Positions 34,206-43,200 of a DNA stretch of 64,000 bases are shown piece after piece. The translations under genes were made by a program, and so were the position numbers. This DNA is from CAZHEV01 sp964531335 [NCBI: uncultured bacterium] (GTDB lineage: Bacteria; Eisenbacteria; RBG-16-71-46; CAZHEV01). The stretch lies in the NCBI GenBank assembly GCA_964531335.1, contig CAZHEV010000013.1, positions 1 through 64,000 of the forward strand, read 5' to 3'. Under the pieces are notes generated by a model. It worked only from the letters and a program-made list of their open reading frames with translations. It was not told the origin of the DNA and did no database searches. Each line of letters starts with the position of its first letter. Positions within the stretch are counted from its first letter, which is position 1.

Positions 34206-35735
34206 CTATGAACCCCTCTTGCCGGCCCGGGTCGTCTTAGCCGCGGTGCCGGAGGATCGCTTTCTGGAAGCAGTGCGCCGCTTTATGTAGAAGTAATAGC
34301 TGAGGAATTTCTCCAGAAAGTCGTCGGCCGCGCCGCTCTTGTCGTTGTACGCCACCGTCTCCTTGCCGATCATGAGCGCCGCGTAGGCCAGCTTGTCCCT
34401 GGGCCCGCCTTGCATGTTGTCCCGATAGTCGCGGTTCAGGGTGTTAACCTGAACGACGCCGTCCGAGAACCTGCTGTGACGCCTGCCGCCTTCTTCAAAG
34501 GCCGCCTCCATATAGTTCATTCTCGGGCCTCTTGGAGTGGGACGATCTCCAGGCTCCTTTGGGGGACTCTCGGGCATCCTGAGCTGGCCCTTCTTTTCCA
34601 GCTTGCGTTGCTTAATTGTCTTCTCCGATTTCTTTCGCCTACGCTTGGCCAATCCGCCCGGCAGCTCCAGGTCGGTGAACTCATCAAGGTCGAGAATCTC
34701 CCTGGCGAGCTTGAGCGCGCGCTTCTGGACGGAGGAGAGCTCTTTCTCCTGCTCTTCCTTCAACCTCATCTCGACCTCGGCCTCGATCTGCGGAGCGTGC
34801 CTGTCGAGGAGGCTAAGGAAGGAGATCCAGTCGTCATTGTCCTCGAAACCGGTGCGAGCGGGCAGCGGTTGAAGGAAATCGGCGTCGATGAAGCCCTTCA
34901 CGTAGCCTGAGGCGTAGATGCTCTCCTCGAGGCCGTACGCATCGGCCTGGGAGACGTCGTCAACGATCACCACGCCCGTGTGGCGTATGTTTACCTTCCC
35001 CTTTCCTGAGGGATCGAAATAGAGCTCGATGCCCAAGGACTTCTCCTGCTCGCCGGGTACCGGTATCCGCTCCAGCCCGCCTGCGATTCGAGGGAGGTCG
35101 ATGACCGACGGCTCGACAACATAGCGATTGCCGCCCTTCAGAATCTCCACCTCCAGCCACCCCCTTCGGAGATGGCTGTCGAATCGCTCGGCGAAGACCC
35201 TGCGGAGCCTCGAAGGATCCAATGGACCCCTGGGCTTGGTGGGATCCAACTTGAGCTCGGAGATGACGATTCTCTGGCCCGGCGCGGACAGGGATTCCTT
35301 CTTCAGCGCGCTGCGGAACTCCGCCTCAGGACTCCCCTCCCGCAGGATTACTTTTAGCGTTTCGTCCTCGCCGTCTTTTCTGGACAGAAACGTGCACTTT
35401 CGACCGATCTGCTGAAAGCTGAAGATTCCAATGCCGAGCTGTCCGATCTGGGGCACCTTGGTGCGCCTCTTTGCGGAGTCGGCCACTCTGTGCAGGGCCG
35501 TCTCGAACTCCCCGCGAGCCATTCCATAGGGATAATGGATCTGAACGGAGCGCTTGGTCAGGTGAAAGGAGACCCTACAGACGGGGAGGGCGTTGCCGCT
35601 CTCGGCGGCCTTGAGGTGCTCGTCGATGGCGTTGCTTATATGCTCCTTCACGGCGTCGGCGGGGTTGCGGTAGAGCGTCCCCAGCCACTGAAGGGCGTTT
35701 GCGACGTTGAGCCTTATCGGCACTCGCTTCGGCAT
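34206..35735 (-). CDS. GHKL-type ATPase domain protein, G1 box degenerate
   Basis: A 509-residue protein with an Hsp90/MutL-like ATPase module at the N-terminus. The N-box is AVKEHISNAIDEH (about residue 30), and the G2 box is IGQLGIGIFSFQQIG (about residue 98). The G1 segment reads QIHYPYGMARGEF where D-x-G-x-G-M is normal, so the ATP-contacting Asp is missing. A transducer-like region and a Glu/Lys-rich coiled coil follow (EAEVEMRLKEEQEKELSSVQ). A basic tail ends the protein. Substrate and partners are unknown; the DNA-repair neighbours suggest nucleic-acid work. Open alternative: a MORC-like protein. Confidence 0.65.
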   Translation of the reverse strand: MPKRVPIRLNVANALQWLGTLYRNPADAVKEHISNAIDEHLKAAESGNALPVCRVSFHLTKRSVQIHYPYGMARGEFETALHRVADSAKRRTKVPQIGQLGIGIFSFQQIGRKCTFLSRKDGEDETLKVILREGSPEAEFRSALKKESLSAPGQRIVISELKLDPTKPRGPLDPSRLRRVFAERFDSHLRRGWLEVEILKGGNRYVVEPSVIDLPRIAGGLERIPVPGEQEKSLGIELYFDPSGKGKVNIRHTGVVIVDDVSQADAYGLEESIYASGYVKGFIDADFLQPLPARTGFEDNDDWISFLSLLDRHAPQIEAEVEMRLKEEQEKELSSVQKRALKLAREILDLDEFTDLELPGGLAKRRRKKSEKTIKQRKLEKKGQLRMPESPPKEPGDRPTPRGPRMNYMEAAFEEGGRRHSRFSDGVVQVNTLNRDYRDNMQGGPRDKLAYAALMIGKETVAYNDKSGAADDFLEKFLSYYFYIKRRTASRKRSSGTAAKTTRAGKRGS

Positions 35736-35755
35736 TCAGGCGTTCCCGTTTCGTA

Positions 35756-36016
35756 CTACTCTGTGTACGCGCTTAGCCGGACCATGATTATCGCGTCCGA
35801 CTCGCACCTCCAGCCGGCCACCTCGGGTCCGGCATATTCTCCGAACTCCTCGCTCCAGCTGAAGGCCGTGATATGCGAGCATGTGACCGTGCCTGTCACT
35901 TTGTTCTCCACGTAGAATTCATTGTATTTGCCATAGATAAGAATGCCCACAGCACTTAGACTCCATTGTTTCGCGTCCCAGGGTGTGGTTCTGACCGCGC
36001 TCGCATGGGGGCCTCC
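35756..36016 (-). pseudogene. gene fragment lacking a clear start
   Basis: An open stretch with protein-like content: GILIYGKYNEFYVENKV, then CSHITAFSWSEEFGEY and GWRCESDAIIMVRLSAY. It is AT-richer than its surroundings. The frame runs back to a TGA at 36017-36019 without an ATG; GTG 35950 could start a 64-residue product, but the upstream codons (PWDAKQWSLSAV) look like part of the same protein. A decayed 5'-truncated gene or a very small protein are both possible. Family not recognised. Confidence 0.35.
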
Positions 36017-36132
36017 TCATGTTACCCGTCGGGGCGTGTGGTGTGCTGGATTGGTACCACAGAAAACCGGCGGAATCAAGGGGATGCGCGGTTTTTCGCC
36101 GGGCCTGCAACGACGTCTCAACCGGGAAACCG

Positions 36133-36176
36133 CAAGAAAAGAGCAGGGCTCCGAGTTAGCCTCGCGGACCCTGCTC
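36133..36176 (-). terminator. intrinsic terminator of the TadE/TadG-like operon
   Basis: Read on the minus strand, 8-bp arms GAGCAGGG/CCCTGCTC (36141-36148 with 36169-36176) with a partly paired interior are followed by TTTTCTTG. A second 9-bp hairpin (ACGGGCCGG/CCGGCCCGT, 36193-36215) lies between it and the stop codon at 36231. Confidence 0.8.
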
Positions 36177-36230
36177 CTAGATGTCTTGCTTGACGGGCCG
36201 GTGGCTCCGGCCCGTTCTCAGTTGGCGTAT

Positions 36231-37463
36231 CTACTCCACGAGCCTGGTGAGGAAGACGAAGCCGCCCGAGAAGCCTCCGCCGGTGACGGCGTCCGGATCC
36301 ACGATCTGTAACAGCCGGCCGTAGACCGTGGTGGTGTTTTTGCTCCTCATGTCGCTCACAAACCAATGTGAGATCTTGACTATGGTGACAACCTTGTCGG
36401 ATGAGCCCTGCACGTCCCCCGGGTGGAAGAAGGCTATGGCGCCGATCCGCGGGCAATATATCGTCTCGTCGTGGCTGTGTCCCTCGATCTTGCCTGTGTC
36501 CTCGTTGTAGGAAGAGGTCGGGCATTCGTCGATGATGGTTGATGTACCTTGCTTCGTAGGACCCTGCATGTTGCCGTACTCGAGCCGTACCCTGTCACCT
36601 ATCTGGACCAGGTAGGGGGACTTGTTAATTATGAAATTCCTGTAGGCCGCCGCGCCGCTCTGAGGCCTCTCGCCCGTGTAGTAGTCGAGCGGAGGCCACC
36701 TCGTCGGGTAGAAGAACCCCGCCGTGAGCGCATCCTGCGGAGTTCCCTGCTTGAGCACAAGCTCGAGCCCAGCGTCGTTGAAAGGCGAGGGCGGCCCCGT
36801 GCCGTATCCCGTAAGGATCGGATCGTAGAAGTCGCCCACGTCGTATTTCTTGTTGTTGTTCAGGTCGGCGTAGGGCTCGCCGGGATCCCACTCGCCGTTC
36901 TTGTTGAGATCGTCGAAGGGCTCGGGCTCGTCCCACACGCCGTCGCCGTCGTTATCCTGGAAGCGGTCGGGGAGGATCCACGGGAAGAACCCTCTCGTGC
37001 CTCCCGCGCCCACAAGCTGCGCCGTGGCGTCGGCCGAGACGTCCGCGATGTTGTCCCCGAAAGGCTTGATCAGTCCTATGAAATAAGTGCGAAGCGGGTC
37101 CTGGGTCGCCTCGGTCCTGTGGGTTCTGACCGTGACTTCCACAGCGGACGGAAACGATACGTCGGCTTCCGTAATCTCGACCGCGCCGATAGTGTGCTCT
37201 TTGAACGCGTTGTTCAACGCGGCCACCTCGATCGCCACGTTCGTCGCGTTATGTTCGCGCTGATTGGAAGTCGTCGCGCCACTGGGCAGTAGCTCGTGCA
37301 CGGCGGCAAGACACGCCGCGTCGGCGGCGTTTTGTAGCTGGGTCTTGGTTGTCTGGATCGCAGACATGTCTATGGCAAGCACCGCGGCGCCCATTATGAG
37401 GGCCATGGAAACCGCAACCCAGATTACCGCGATGCCCCGTTCATCCTTGGCGATCTTTTTCAT
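36231..37463 (-). CDS. TadG-like pilus/secretion protein with calcium-binding-like loops
   Basis: A 410-residue protein. The N-terminus (ERGIAVIWVAVSMALIMGAAVLAIDMS) is the Flp-pilin/TadG-type membrane anchor. The next QTTKTQLQNAADAACLAAVHEL is the signature of TadG-like (Tad_N and vWFA-associated) proteins. The middle has three successive Asp/Asn-Gly loops (DNDGDGVWDEPEP, DLNKNGEWDPGEP, DLNNNKKYDVGD) like dockerin or thrombospondin-3 calcium sites. Such proteins accompany tight-adherence pili, but no Tad motor genes are in the window. ATG 37463 starts the basic leader MKKIAKDERG. It follows TadE by 115 bp. Confidence 0.75.
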   Translation of the reverse strand: MKKIAKDERGIAVIWVAVSMALIMGAAVLAIDMSAIQTTKTQLQNAADAACLAAVHELLPSGATTSNQREHNATNVAIEVAALNNAFKEHTIGAVEITEADVSFPSAVEVTVRTHRTEATQDPLRTYFIGLIKPFGDNIADVSADATAQLVGAGGTRGFFPWILPDRFQDNDGDGVWDEPEPFDDLNKNGEWDPGEPYADLNNNKKYDVGDFYDPILTGYGTGPPSPFNDAGLELVLKQGTPQDALTAGFFYPTRWPPLDYYTGERPQSGAAAYRNFIINKSPYLVQIGDRVRLEYGNMQGPTKQGTSTIIDECPTSSYNEDTGKIEGHSHDETIYCPRIGAIAFFHPGDVQGSSDKVVTIVKISHWFVSDMRSKNTTTVYGRLLQIVDPDAVTGGGFSGGFVFLTRLVE

Positions 37464-37578
37464 GACTTGTCCCCCGATCTTTCGATCTCGGGTGTTTCCG
37501 CCGTTTTCACGATCCAAGACCCGTCCTTGGACAGTGAGCCTCGAAGGCGATCTATTCCTCAAACTCGCAGATCTATGC

Positions 37579-38010
37579 CTATGAAGGTGGACTTCCCGCC
37601 TCGTCCTTCATCACACATCTGGCCGACAAAGGTATGGTTCCGGGGATTATCCCCAGAATAGGCCCCGCAAAGAACTCGAAGTCGTAATTGACCACCACCT
37701 CCACCGTGGCCAGCGTGCTGGGAGTGGTCGACCACGTCAACTCAATGTCGCCCGAATCGAGCACGATACCGGCCGTGGAAAGGACATCGTTTATCCTTTG
37801 ATAGACGTCCGTGGTGCCGCTCTTGCCGGTCACGGCCATAACCCGGGCGCCCTCCCGGGCCGCCGTGTGCAAAAGATTGCTGTGCCAGAAAATGCGTCCG
37901 AAGTCGACGATCCCGAAAAGGACGATGAGAAGGATTGGCAGCACGAACGCCAACTCGACGACGGTGCTTCCAGAGCGCGAGCGCCTCAATCCGGATACAA
38001 ACCTCTTCAT
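37579..38010 (-). CDS. TadE-like pilus assembly protein
   Basis: A 143-residue minor-pilin-like protein. RSRSGSTVVELAFVLPILLIVLFGIVDFGRIFW is the TadE signature (basic leader, Glu at the start of the hydrophobic helix), then HTAAREGARVMAV, also family-typical. The C-terminal beta region is periplasmic. GGAGGTG precedes ATG 38010 and a TATAAT promoter lies at 38074-38103. It is the first gene of a two-gene unit with the TadG-like gene. Confidence 0.85.
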   Translation of the reverse strand: MKRFVSGLRRSRSGSTVVELAFVLPILLIVLFGIVDFGRIFWHSNLLHTAAREGARVMAVTGKSGTTDVYQRINDVLSTAGIVLDSGDIELTWSTTPSTLATVEVVVNYDFEFFAGPILGIIPGTIPLSARCVMKDEAGSPPS

Positions 38011-38601
38011 GTGAACGCACCTCCTGAAGGCACTACCTAAGGTACTCTTCAACAGGTATTACCACGATGCTTAATTATACCACAGCACCCTGTAAACCGA
38101 CAACTTCGGAGGTTGGGGGGGCCTGCGAGGCCCCCTGCCGCGCCGTCATCCGGCGGGCTGCATGACCCACTCCCCGACGATCCTATTAGATTGCCGCCTT
38201 TGGCGAAAGATGCCGTCCTTCCCACTTTTCCCCGAGGCGTACCGGGCCCCCGGGGCGCGACCCTGGTGGGGGGCTGTCCGTAAGGCCCTGTCTTCCATAA
38301 CAATCGGCAGCCATGCCGCCCCTATTTGGGAAAAGAGTCTTCGGCTATCCGCCCGGGTGGAATCCAGGCTTACTGCGCCCGCCGGGCGGCCTCAAGCGGC
38401 AAAAATTAAGCCACCCTGCTCGTTCGCCTGCCGTGGCGGCCGGTGACGTTTCGGACCTTGGGCAACCCCGGGGCTCAGAAAGTTGCTGAGGCCCCCTCCC
38501 TTGCGGCCTCCGGGGACGGATGGTCCGAGCCCGCCCCGCTTGACACAGGCGCCGACAGAATGGACATCAACCGGCAGTTCTGGCCGGACAGCGGAGACAA
38601 G
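38011..38601. other. 591-bp intergenic region
   Basis: It contains the TadE promoter (38074-38103) and an 8-bp GC hairpin (38117-38135), followed by about 450 bp in which I see no gene, repeat or conserved signal. Open frames here lack coding character. Confidence 0.5.
38074..38103 (-). promoter_or_regulatory. sigma70 promoter of the TadE/TadG-like operon
   Basis: On the minus strand TTGTCG (38098-38103), an 18-bp spacer, and consensus TATAAT (38074-38079). The start codon at 38010 is about 60 bp downstream. Confidence 0.7.
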
Positions 38602-39159
38602 CTATCTGAACTTCGCTTTCAGTCTCCCCCAGGACGATCTCTCGACCGGCACCTCTCCCACGATGACTACGATTCCCCTGCGGGTCGTATGCGGTATCGC
38701 GTTGTTGGAGCCGTCCCTGAGCTCGCTTTCTTCTATCTCCACGTAGGTCTTGCCTTCCGTGATGGCCTTGAAGGTGACCGTGAACAAAACTCCCGGTGTC
38801 ATCACCACACCTCCAAGTATGGCCCCGCTGACCTCGACGGTGCCGGGGCCGAAGGAGGTGTCGGAGTAGAAGAATGTCTCCTCTTCGCACTCCGCTGGCA
38901 GCGACCCTTCCTCCACAGAGACAAGCTCCAGGGAGTCGACGTCGAATGAGAACAAGATATCGTATCCCATAAGCTCGGTGGTATCGTCCTCGACATAGAA
39001 ATGCAGGCCGAACTCGGTCCCGATGTCGACGACGACCGAATCGGCCCGGACCGAGAGCTCCTGAGCCCACGGTGCACTGTGCGGCATGATCAAGCCGGCG
39101 GCCAGAAACAGCAATACCAACAACGATCTTGACCTATCGAGGAACACGGCGGTCTCCAT
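38602..39159 (-). CDS. secreted cohesin-domain-like protein
   Basis: A 185-residue protein with a signal peptide (residues 1-33, ending PWAQE). The remainder is a single cohesin-like beta sandwich: VDIGTEFGLHFYVEDDTTELMGYDILFSFDVDSLELVSVEEG, GAILGGVVMTPGVLFTVTF and VEIEESELRDGSNN. Unlike its neighbour it lacks the PNPFN sorting domain. It starts six bases after the 39166 gene, so the two are co-transcribed. Cohesin-type domains bind dockerins; the large neighbour at 40299 has a dockerin-like segment. Confidence 0.72.
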   Translation of the reverse strand: METAVFLDRSRSLLVLLFLAAGLIMPHSAPWAQELSVRADSVVVDIGTEFGLHFYVEDDTTELMGYDILFSFDVDSLELVSVEEGSLPAECEEETFFYSDTSFGPGTVEVSGAILGGVVMTPGVLFTVTFKAITEGKTYVEIEESELRDGSNNAIPHTTRRGIVVIVGEVPVERSSWGRLKAKFR

Positions 39160-39165
39160 TCTTGC

Positions 39166-40017
39166 TTACCTTGTCAGTATCAGCTTTCCTTTGAATTCCA
39201 TCTCCTGTGTCCTCAGGACGGCCACATAGACTCCGGCTGACACATTAACGCCGGCGTCGTTCTTCCCGTTCCATGAGAACGTGTTCGTGCCGCTTCCGAG
39301 CGGCCCGCGGTAGAGTCTTCTGACCACCCCTCCGGCGACGGAGCATATGAGGAGCTGTATCGTGTCGCCGGACCTGAGGCCGGCGCCGGTCGGCGGGGTG
39401 AAGGTGAGAGTGGCGACGGAATTGAACGGGTTGGGACGGCACCTGAAAGAGCTGGACGCGGGAATGCCCTCTCCGATTCCCGCCGCGGAGTTGACCCAGA
39501 TCACAGCCGGGGCCGCCAGATCGACGGAGAGCTCGTTTCGATCTATGTCGTATACTTCCGCCTCGGCTATGGCTACCGGGCTCGAGCCGTTCTGCACGCC
39601 TTCAAAGACGAGAATGTAAAGCTCGCCCGGAGCCAGGATGAAGCTCCTGTGCCCAAGGACACAGTCCTCCACCCTCAAGCTGTCCGGCGCGATCAGCTCC
39701 CAGTTGAAAAAGGTCGAATAGGGGGCGTTCGCGTAAAGCTCTCCTTCTTCGACGGTAGTGCAGCTCACCACGCTTGGATCGAAGTACAACGTGCAGAACA
39801 CGCAGCTCAGCGAGTCGACCGCGTCGTCAACCACAACGCTCAGGGTGCAGCTTTGGCCCGGAGCGATGCAGGAGCTGGAAGGTTCCAGGGACAGCGTGGG
39901 AGAGGCGTCCGAGGCGTGACACCTGCTGGCGCCTAACACCGCCGTGAAAAGCCAAAGCACAAGGATCACGATCGGTATCCGTGCGAAATCCCCTCTATTT
40001 TCCGTCGCGTTTGCCAT
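39166..40017 (-). CDS. secreted cohesin-like protein with FlgD-like C-terminal sorting domain
   Basis: A 283-residue protein. The signal peptide (residues 15-36) is followed by a cohesin-like domain (SLEPSSSCIAPGQSCTLSVVVDDAVDSLSCV to YDIDRNELSVDLAAP). The C-terminal ~85 residues begin RCRPNPFNSVATLTF and end GVYVAVLRTQEMEFKGKLILTR, the FlgD-like/type IX-style C-terminal domain used for outer-membrane export and attachment in FCB bacteria. Eight cysteines in the cohesin part suggest disulfides. A type IX secretion machine is not in this window. Confidence 0.78.
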   Translation of the reverse strand: MANATENRGDFARIPIVILVLWLFTAVLGASRCHASDASPTLSLEPSSSCIAPGQSCTLSVVVDDAVDSLSCVFCTLYFDPSVVSCTTVEEGELYANAPYSTFFNWELIAPDSLRVEDCVLGHRSFILAPGELYILVFEGVQNGSSPVAIAEAEVYDIDRNELSVDLAAPAVIWVNSAAGIGEGIPASSSFRCRPNPFNSVATLTFTPPTGAGLRSGDTIQLLICSVAGGVVRRLYRGPLGSGTNTFSWNGKNDAGVNVSAGVYVAVLRTQEMEFKGKLILTR

Positions 40018-40254
40018 TGGGCTAACTCCCGGTACGGTGGCCTATGTTGGGCCCGCCGCCGCTTCATTGACTCCCCGTTGAGCTGACCGCAGACGCGGCG
40101 GCTTGCATGGCGCCCGCTACCGCCGCGTCGGTCCCAACGCGGCGGCCCAGCTGGGCTGGGCGTCAACGCCGTGGAGCCTGCTGCGTCGGCTCCATGGTGG
40201 TGGTCCTCACTGTAGCGATCCCACCGCGCCCGCGCCTCTTCGGCACAGGGCGAG

Positions 40255-40281
40255 GCGGAGGGCGGCGTGGCCGCCCTCCGC
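40255..40281 (-). terminator. strong hairpin after the beta-helix protein gene
   Basis: A perfect 12-bp stem GCGGAGGGCGGC/GCCGCCCTCCGC with a GTG loop, 18 bp downstream of the 40299 stop. No T-tract follows on the minus strand, so it may stabilise the mRNA end or terminate with Rho. Confidence 0.6.
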
Positions 40282-40298
40282 GCTCTCGACGCCTCCCG

Positions 40299-43200
40299 CT
40301 AGCGAAGCAGGATCATCTTCCTGGTGGCCGTGAACTCACCGGCGTCGATGCGGTAGAAGTACACGCCCGCGGGCACTATGGACCCGCCGGCGTCACGGCA
40401 GTTCCACTCGACATCGTGCCTTCCGGGGCCTCTTGTCTCGTCCACGAGCGTCCTCACCAGGCGCCCGCTCACGTCGAAGATGGAGATCGTGACCCGGCCG
40501 GCCTTCACTATATCGAAGGCGATGGTGGTCGCGGGGTTGAACGGGTTGGGATAGTTTTGCATCAGGGCACAGGTCTTGGGCGTGAACCTAGGGCCGAAGT
40601 CCTCGGCGCCCTGTATCTGGAAGCTCCTGTTCCCGATATCCCTGACCTCGATCTCGCCAAGCCTCGGCGAGCCTTCCGCGTCTCCGGCCTTGACGGTTAT
40701 CCTCGCCACCTCGCCTGAGCTCTTGATCGGCACGTTCACTCCCAGGGCCGCCACGCAGATATCCACGACGGACCCTTCTTTGTCGATCGTGCCGAAGAAC
40801 AGGCTCTCGCCGCCGCCGAATATGCCGCCTCTTTCGATGGCCTCGATGGCGTCAGTCCCCGCCTCGAAGCTGACCCTGAAGCCTTTCAGGCTCTTGGCCC
40901 TGTTGTCGAGCCTGACCGAGAGAACGACATATCCCTCCGGAGCGGAGGCATCTTCGATCTCGACTAGCTCGAAGCCGACCAGATCGTCGAGCTGCTCCCC
41001 GAACTTGCCCAGCTCAGCCAGCGTGATGGTCAGGCCCTGCGGGGCCACCTTGCCGTAGATCATGGCGAAGATCATCAGGTCCTCGAAGTTCACCACGTCG
41101 TCGGGCAGGGGGATGCCGTAGCTCGAGTTGTCGTCGGTGGGACCGAAGTCGCACTCGTTGTTCCAGCCGCCTCCTCCCTCGGAGACCGCGAAGGTCGAGG
41201 AGAACACGACCAGGTCGCTTGAGTTGACCATGCCGTCGTAGGGACTATTGACGTCGCCGAGCCAGTAGCTCGTCGCCCTGTCCGCCGCTCCGGTGTCGAA
41301 GGCCGAGTAGTTGCCGGCCAGGTCGTATGAGAAGGCGGAGAAGTAGTAGATGTCCCTTCCGACCGTTACCGAGTCGTCGTAGGCCTCGGCCGTCACCTGG
41401 GCCACGAAGTCGCCCCCCGTCTCGTCGACGGGGTAGGCTGGGGCGGCCGTCGCGTACTCGGGGTAGTCCGTCCAGCCTGTCCTTCTCAGCTCCACCCCCG
41501 CGAAGGTCGCGTCGCCCACGGGGTTGGTCCAGGTGAGGTGTACCTTGTTGTGACCCGGGGCCGCGGCGAAGTCCGCAGGCGGATCGGGTGCGACGGTGTC
41601 CTTGTTGAACTGCCAGCTGTAGGTGTCGGGGGTGCCCTCGCCGTTCCAGTTTCCGGCATCGTCGGCCACCCTGAAGTAGACGGTGTGGCTGCCCTCGGAC
41701 AGTCCCGCGAAACCGGGTAGGACCCAGCCGTCGTCGTTCCACTCGGTCGTGTCGATACCGGTGAACAGCGCGACCCAGCCGTCGGAGTCTATCTGGTACT
41801 CGGCCGTGTCGAGGTTTATGTCGTCATCGAAGCCGAAGTTGCTGAAGACGGGCGCGGTGTTGTACCAGCCGCCCTCCGCCTCGGCTATGGGCTCCATGGT
41901 GGGCACGGTGCAGTCTATCCTGACCGACCCGTTCGTCGAAGAGGTGGTCAGGGGGTTGTTGTCGAGGTCGCGGAGCTTGAAGTCGGTTACGGCGATGTCG
42001 CTTATCCCCTCGGCCACCGGGGTCAGCTCGACGCTGAACAACACTCCGTTTCCGGTCGCGCCCGCGTCGCCTCCCAGGATGGCGCAGCTCACCTTGTAGG
42101 AACCGTCACCGTTGTCTACCGGATAGAACTGGGTGGTCCCGACGGAGGAAAGATACGAGCCCTCGGTTATGTCCGCGTTCGCCGAAGCGACCGTGGCGAC
42201 CGCGTTGTCCACCGCAAAGGTCAAGTCGTACCCGCGCACCTCTTCGCTCAGCCCGGCCCGCGTTATGACGAAATCGACGGTGACGTGATCGGTGCAGTTC
42301 GTGGTGACGTAGTCGGGCACCACGCCGGCATGGTTTGTCGATCCCAGCCAGGGGTCGAAGTCGATGTAGTTCGTCACCGAATCGCCCAGGGCGCCTGCGT
42401 TGAGCGTCTCGTGCGCCGGGCCCGAGGCGTCCCCCCACCAGTTGTACTCGCCGTCCACCGTCATGTAGTCGCCGTCGGAGTACATCCCGAAGTTGTTGCC
42501 GGAGAGGAGGTTGTAGTTGGCGTCGGCGTTCGTGAAGATCGCGGTGGTCGGATCGTACGACACGAACCCTATCCCGATCTCGAAGCCCGTCACCTCGTTG
42601 CGGTCAACGGAGATGTCCAGGTCGTCGGGCAGGACGCCGGCCCACGCGATTATCCCGTAGCAGGCGGTGTTGTCGGTGCCGCTGAAGGTCACCACGTTCT
42701 CCGTGATGGTCATCGAGTGGGTGGCGGCCGTGCCGAAAAGCATGCTGCTTGCGCCGCTCTCCGGCTCCTCCAGCGGATCGAACGGCGAGGGCGGCAACTC
42801 CACGGGATCGTATATCAGTATCCCGTAGCTTCCGTCGCCGATGTTCTCGATGGTGAAGTCGTTGTCGCTGACGTTCATGGAGCTCGCCGCGTAGTCGTAT
42901 ATGCCGACCTGCGCGCCGGTCACCGTGTTGCCGGTAATGTCGAGGCTCGCGTAGTAGCTCAGTATGCTCGACGCCACCCAGCTTGCGCCGTCCCAGCCTA
43001 TACCCGAGATCGTGTTGTCGTGGACCGTCCCCGATCCCTGGGCGGCCCAGACCTGCACCCCGTTCTGGGCTGTGACCGTGGTCGTGCCCGCTCCGGTTAT
43101 GGTGTTGCCGGTCACGTCGACGGTCAGCGGCGTGTCGGTATCCGCGTTCAGCGCCATGGCGTTTTTCTGGAAATCGACGAAGGTGCAATCCGACACGTTT

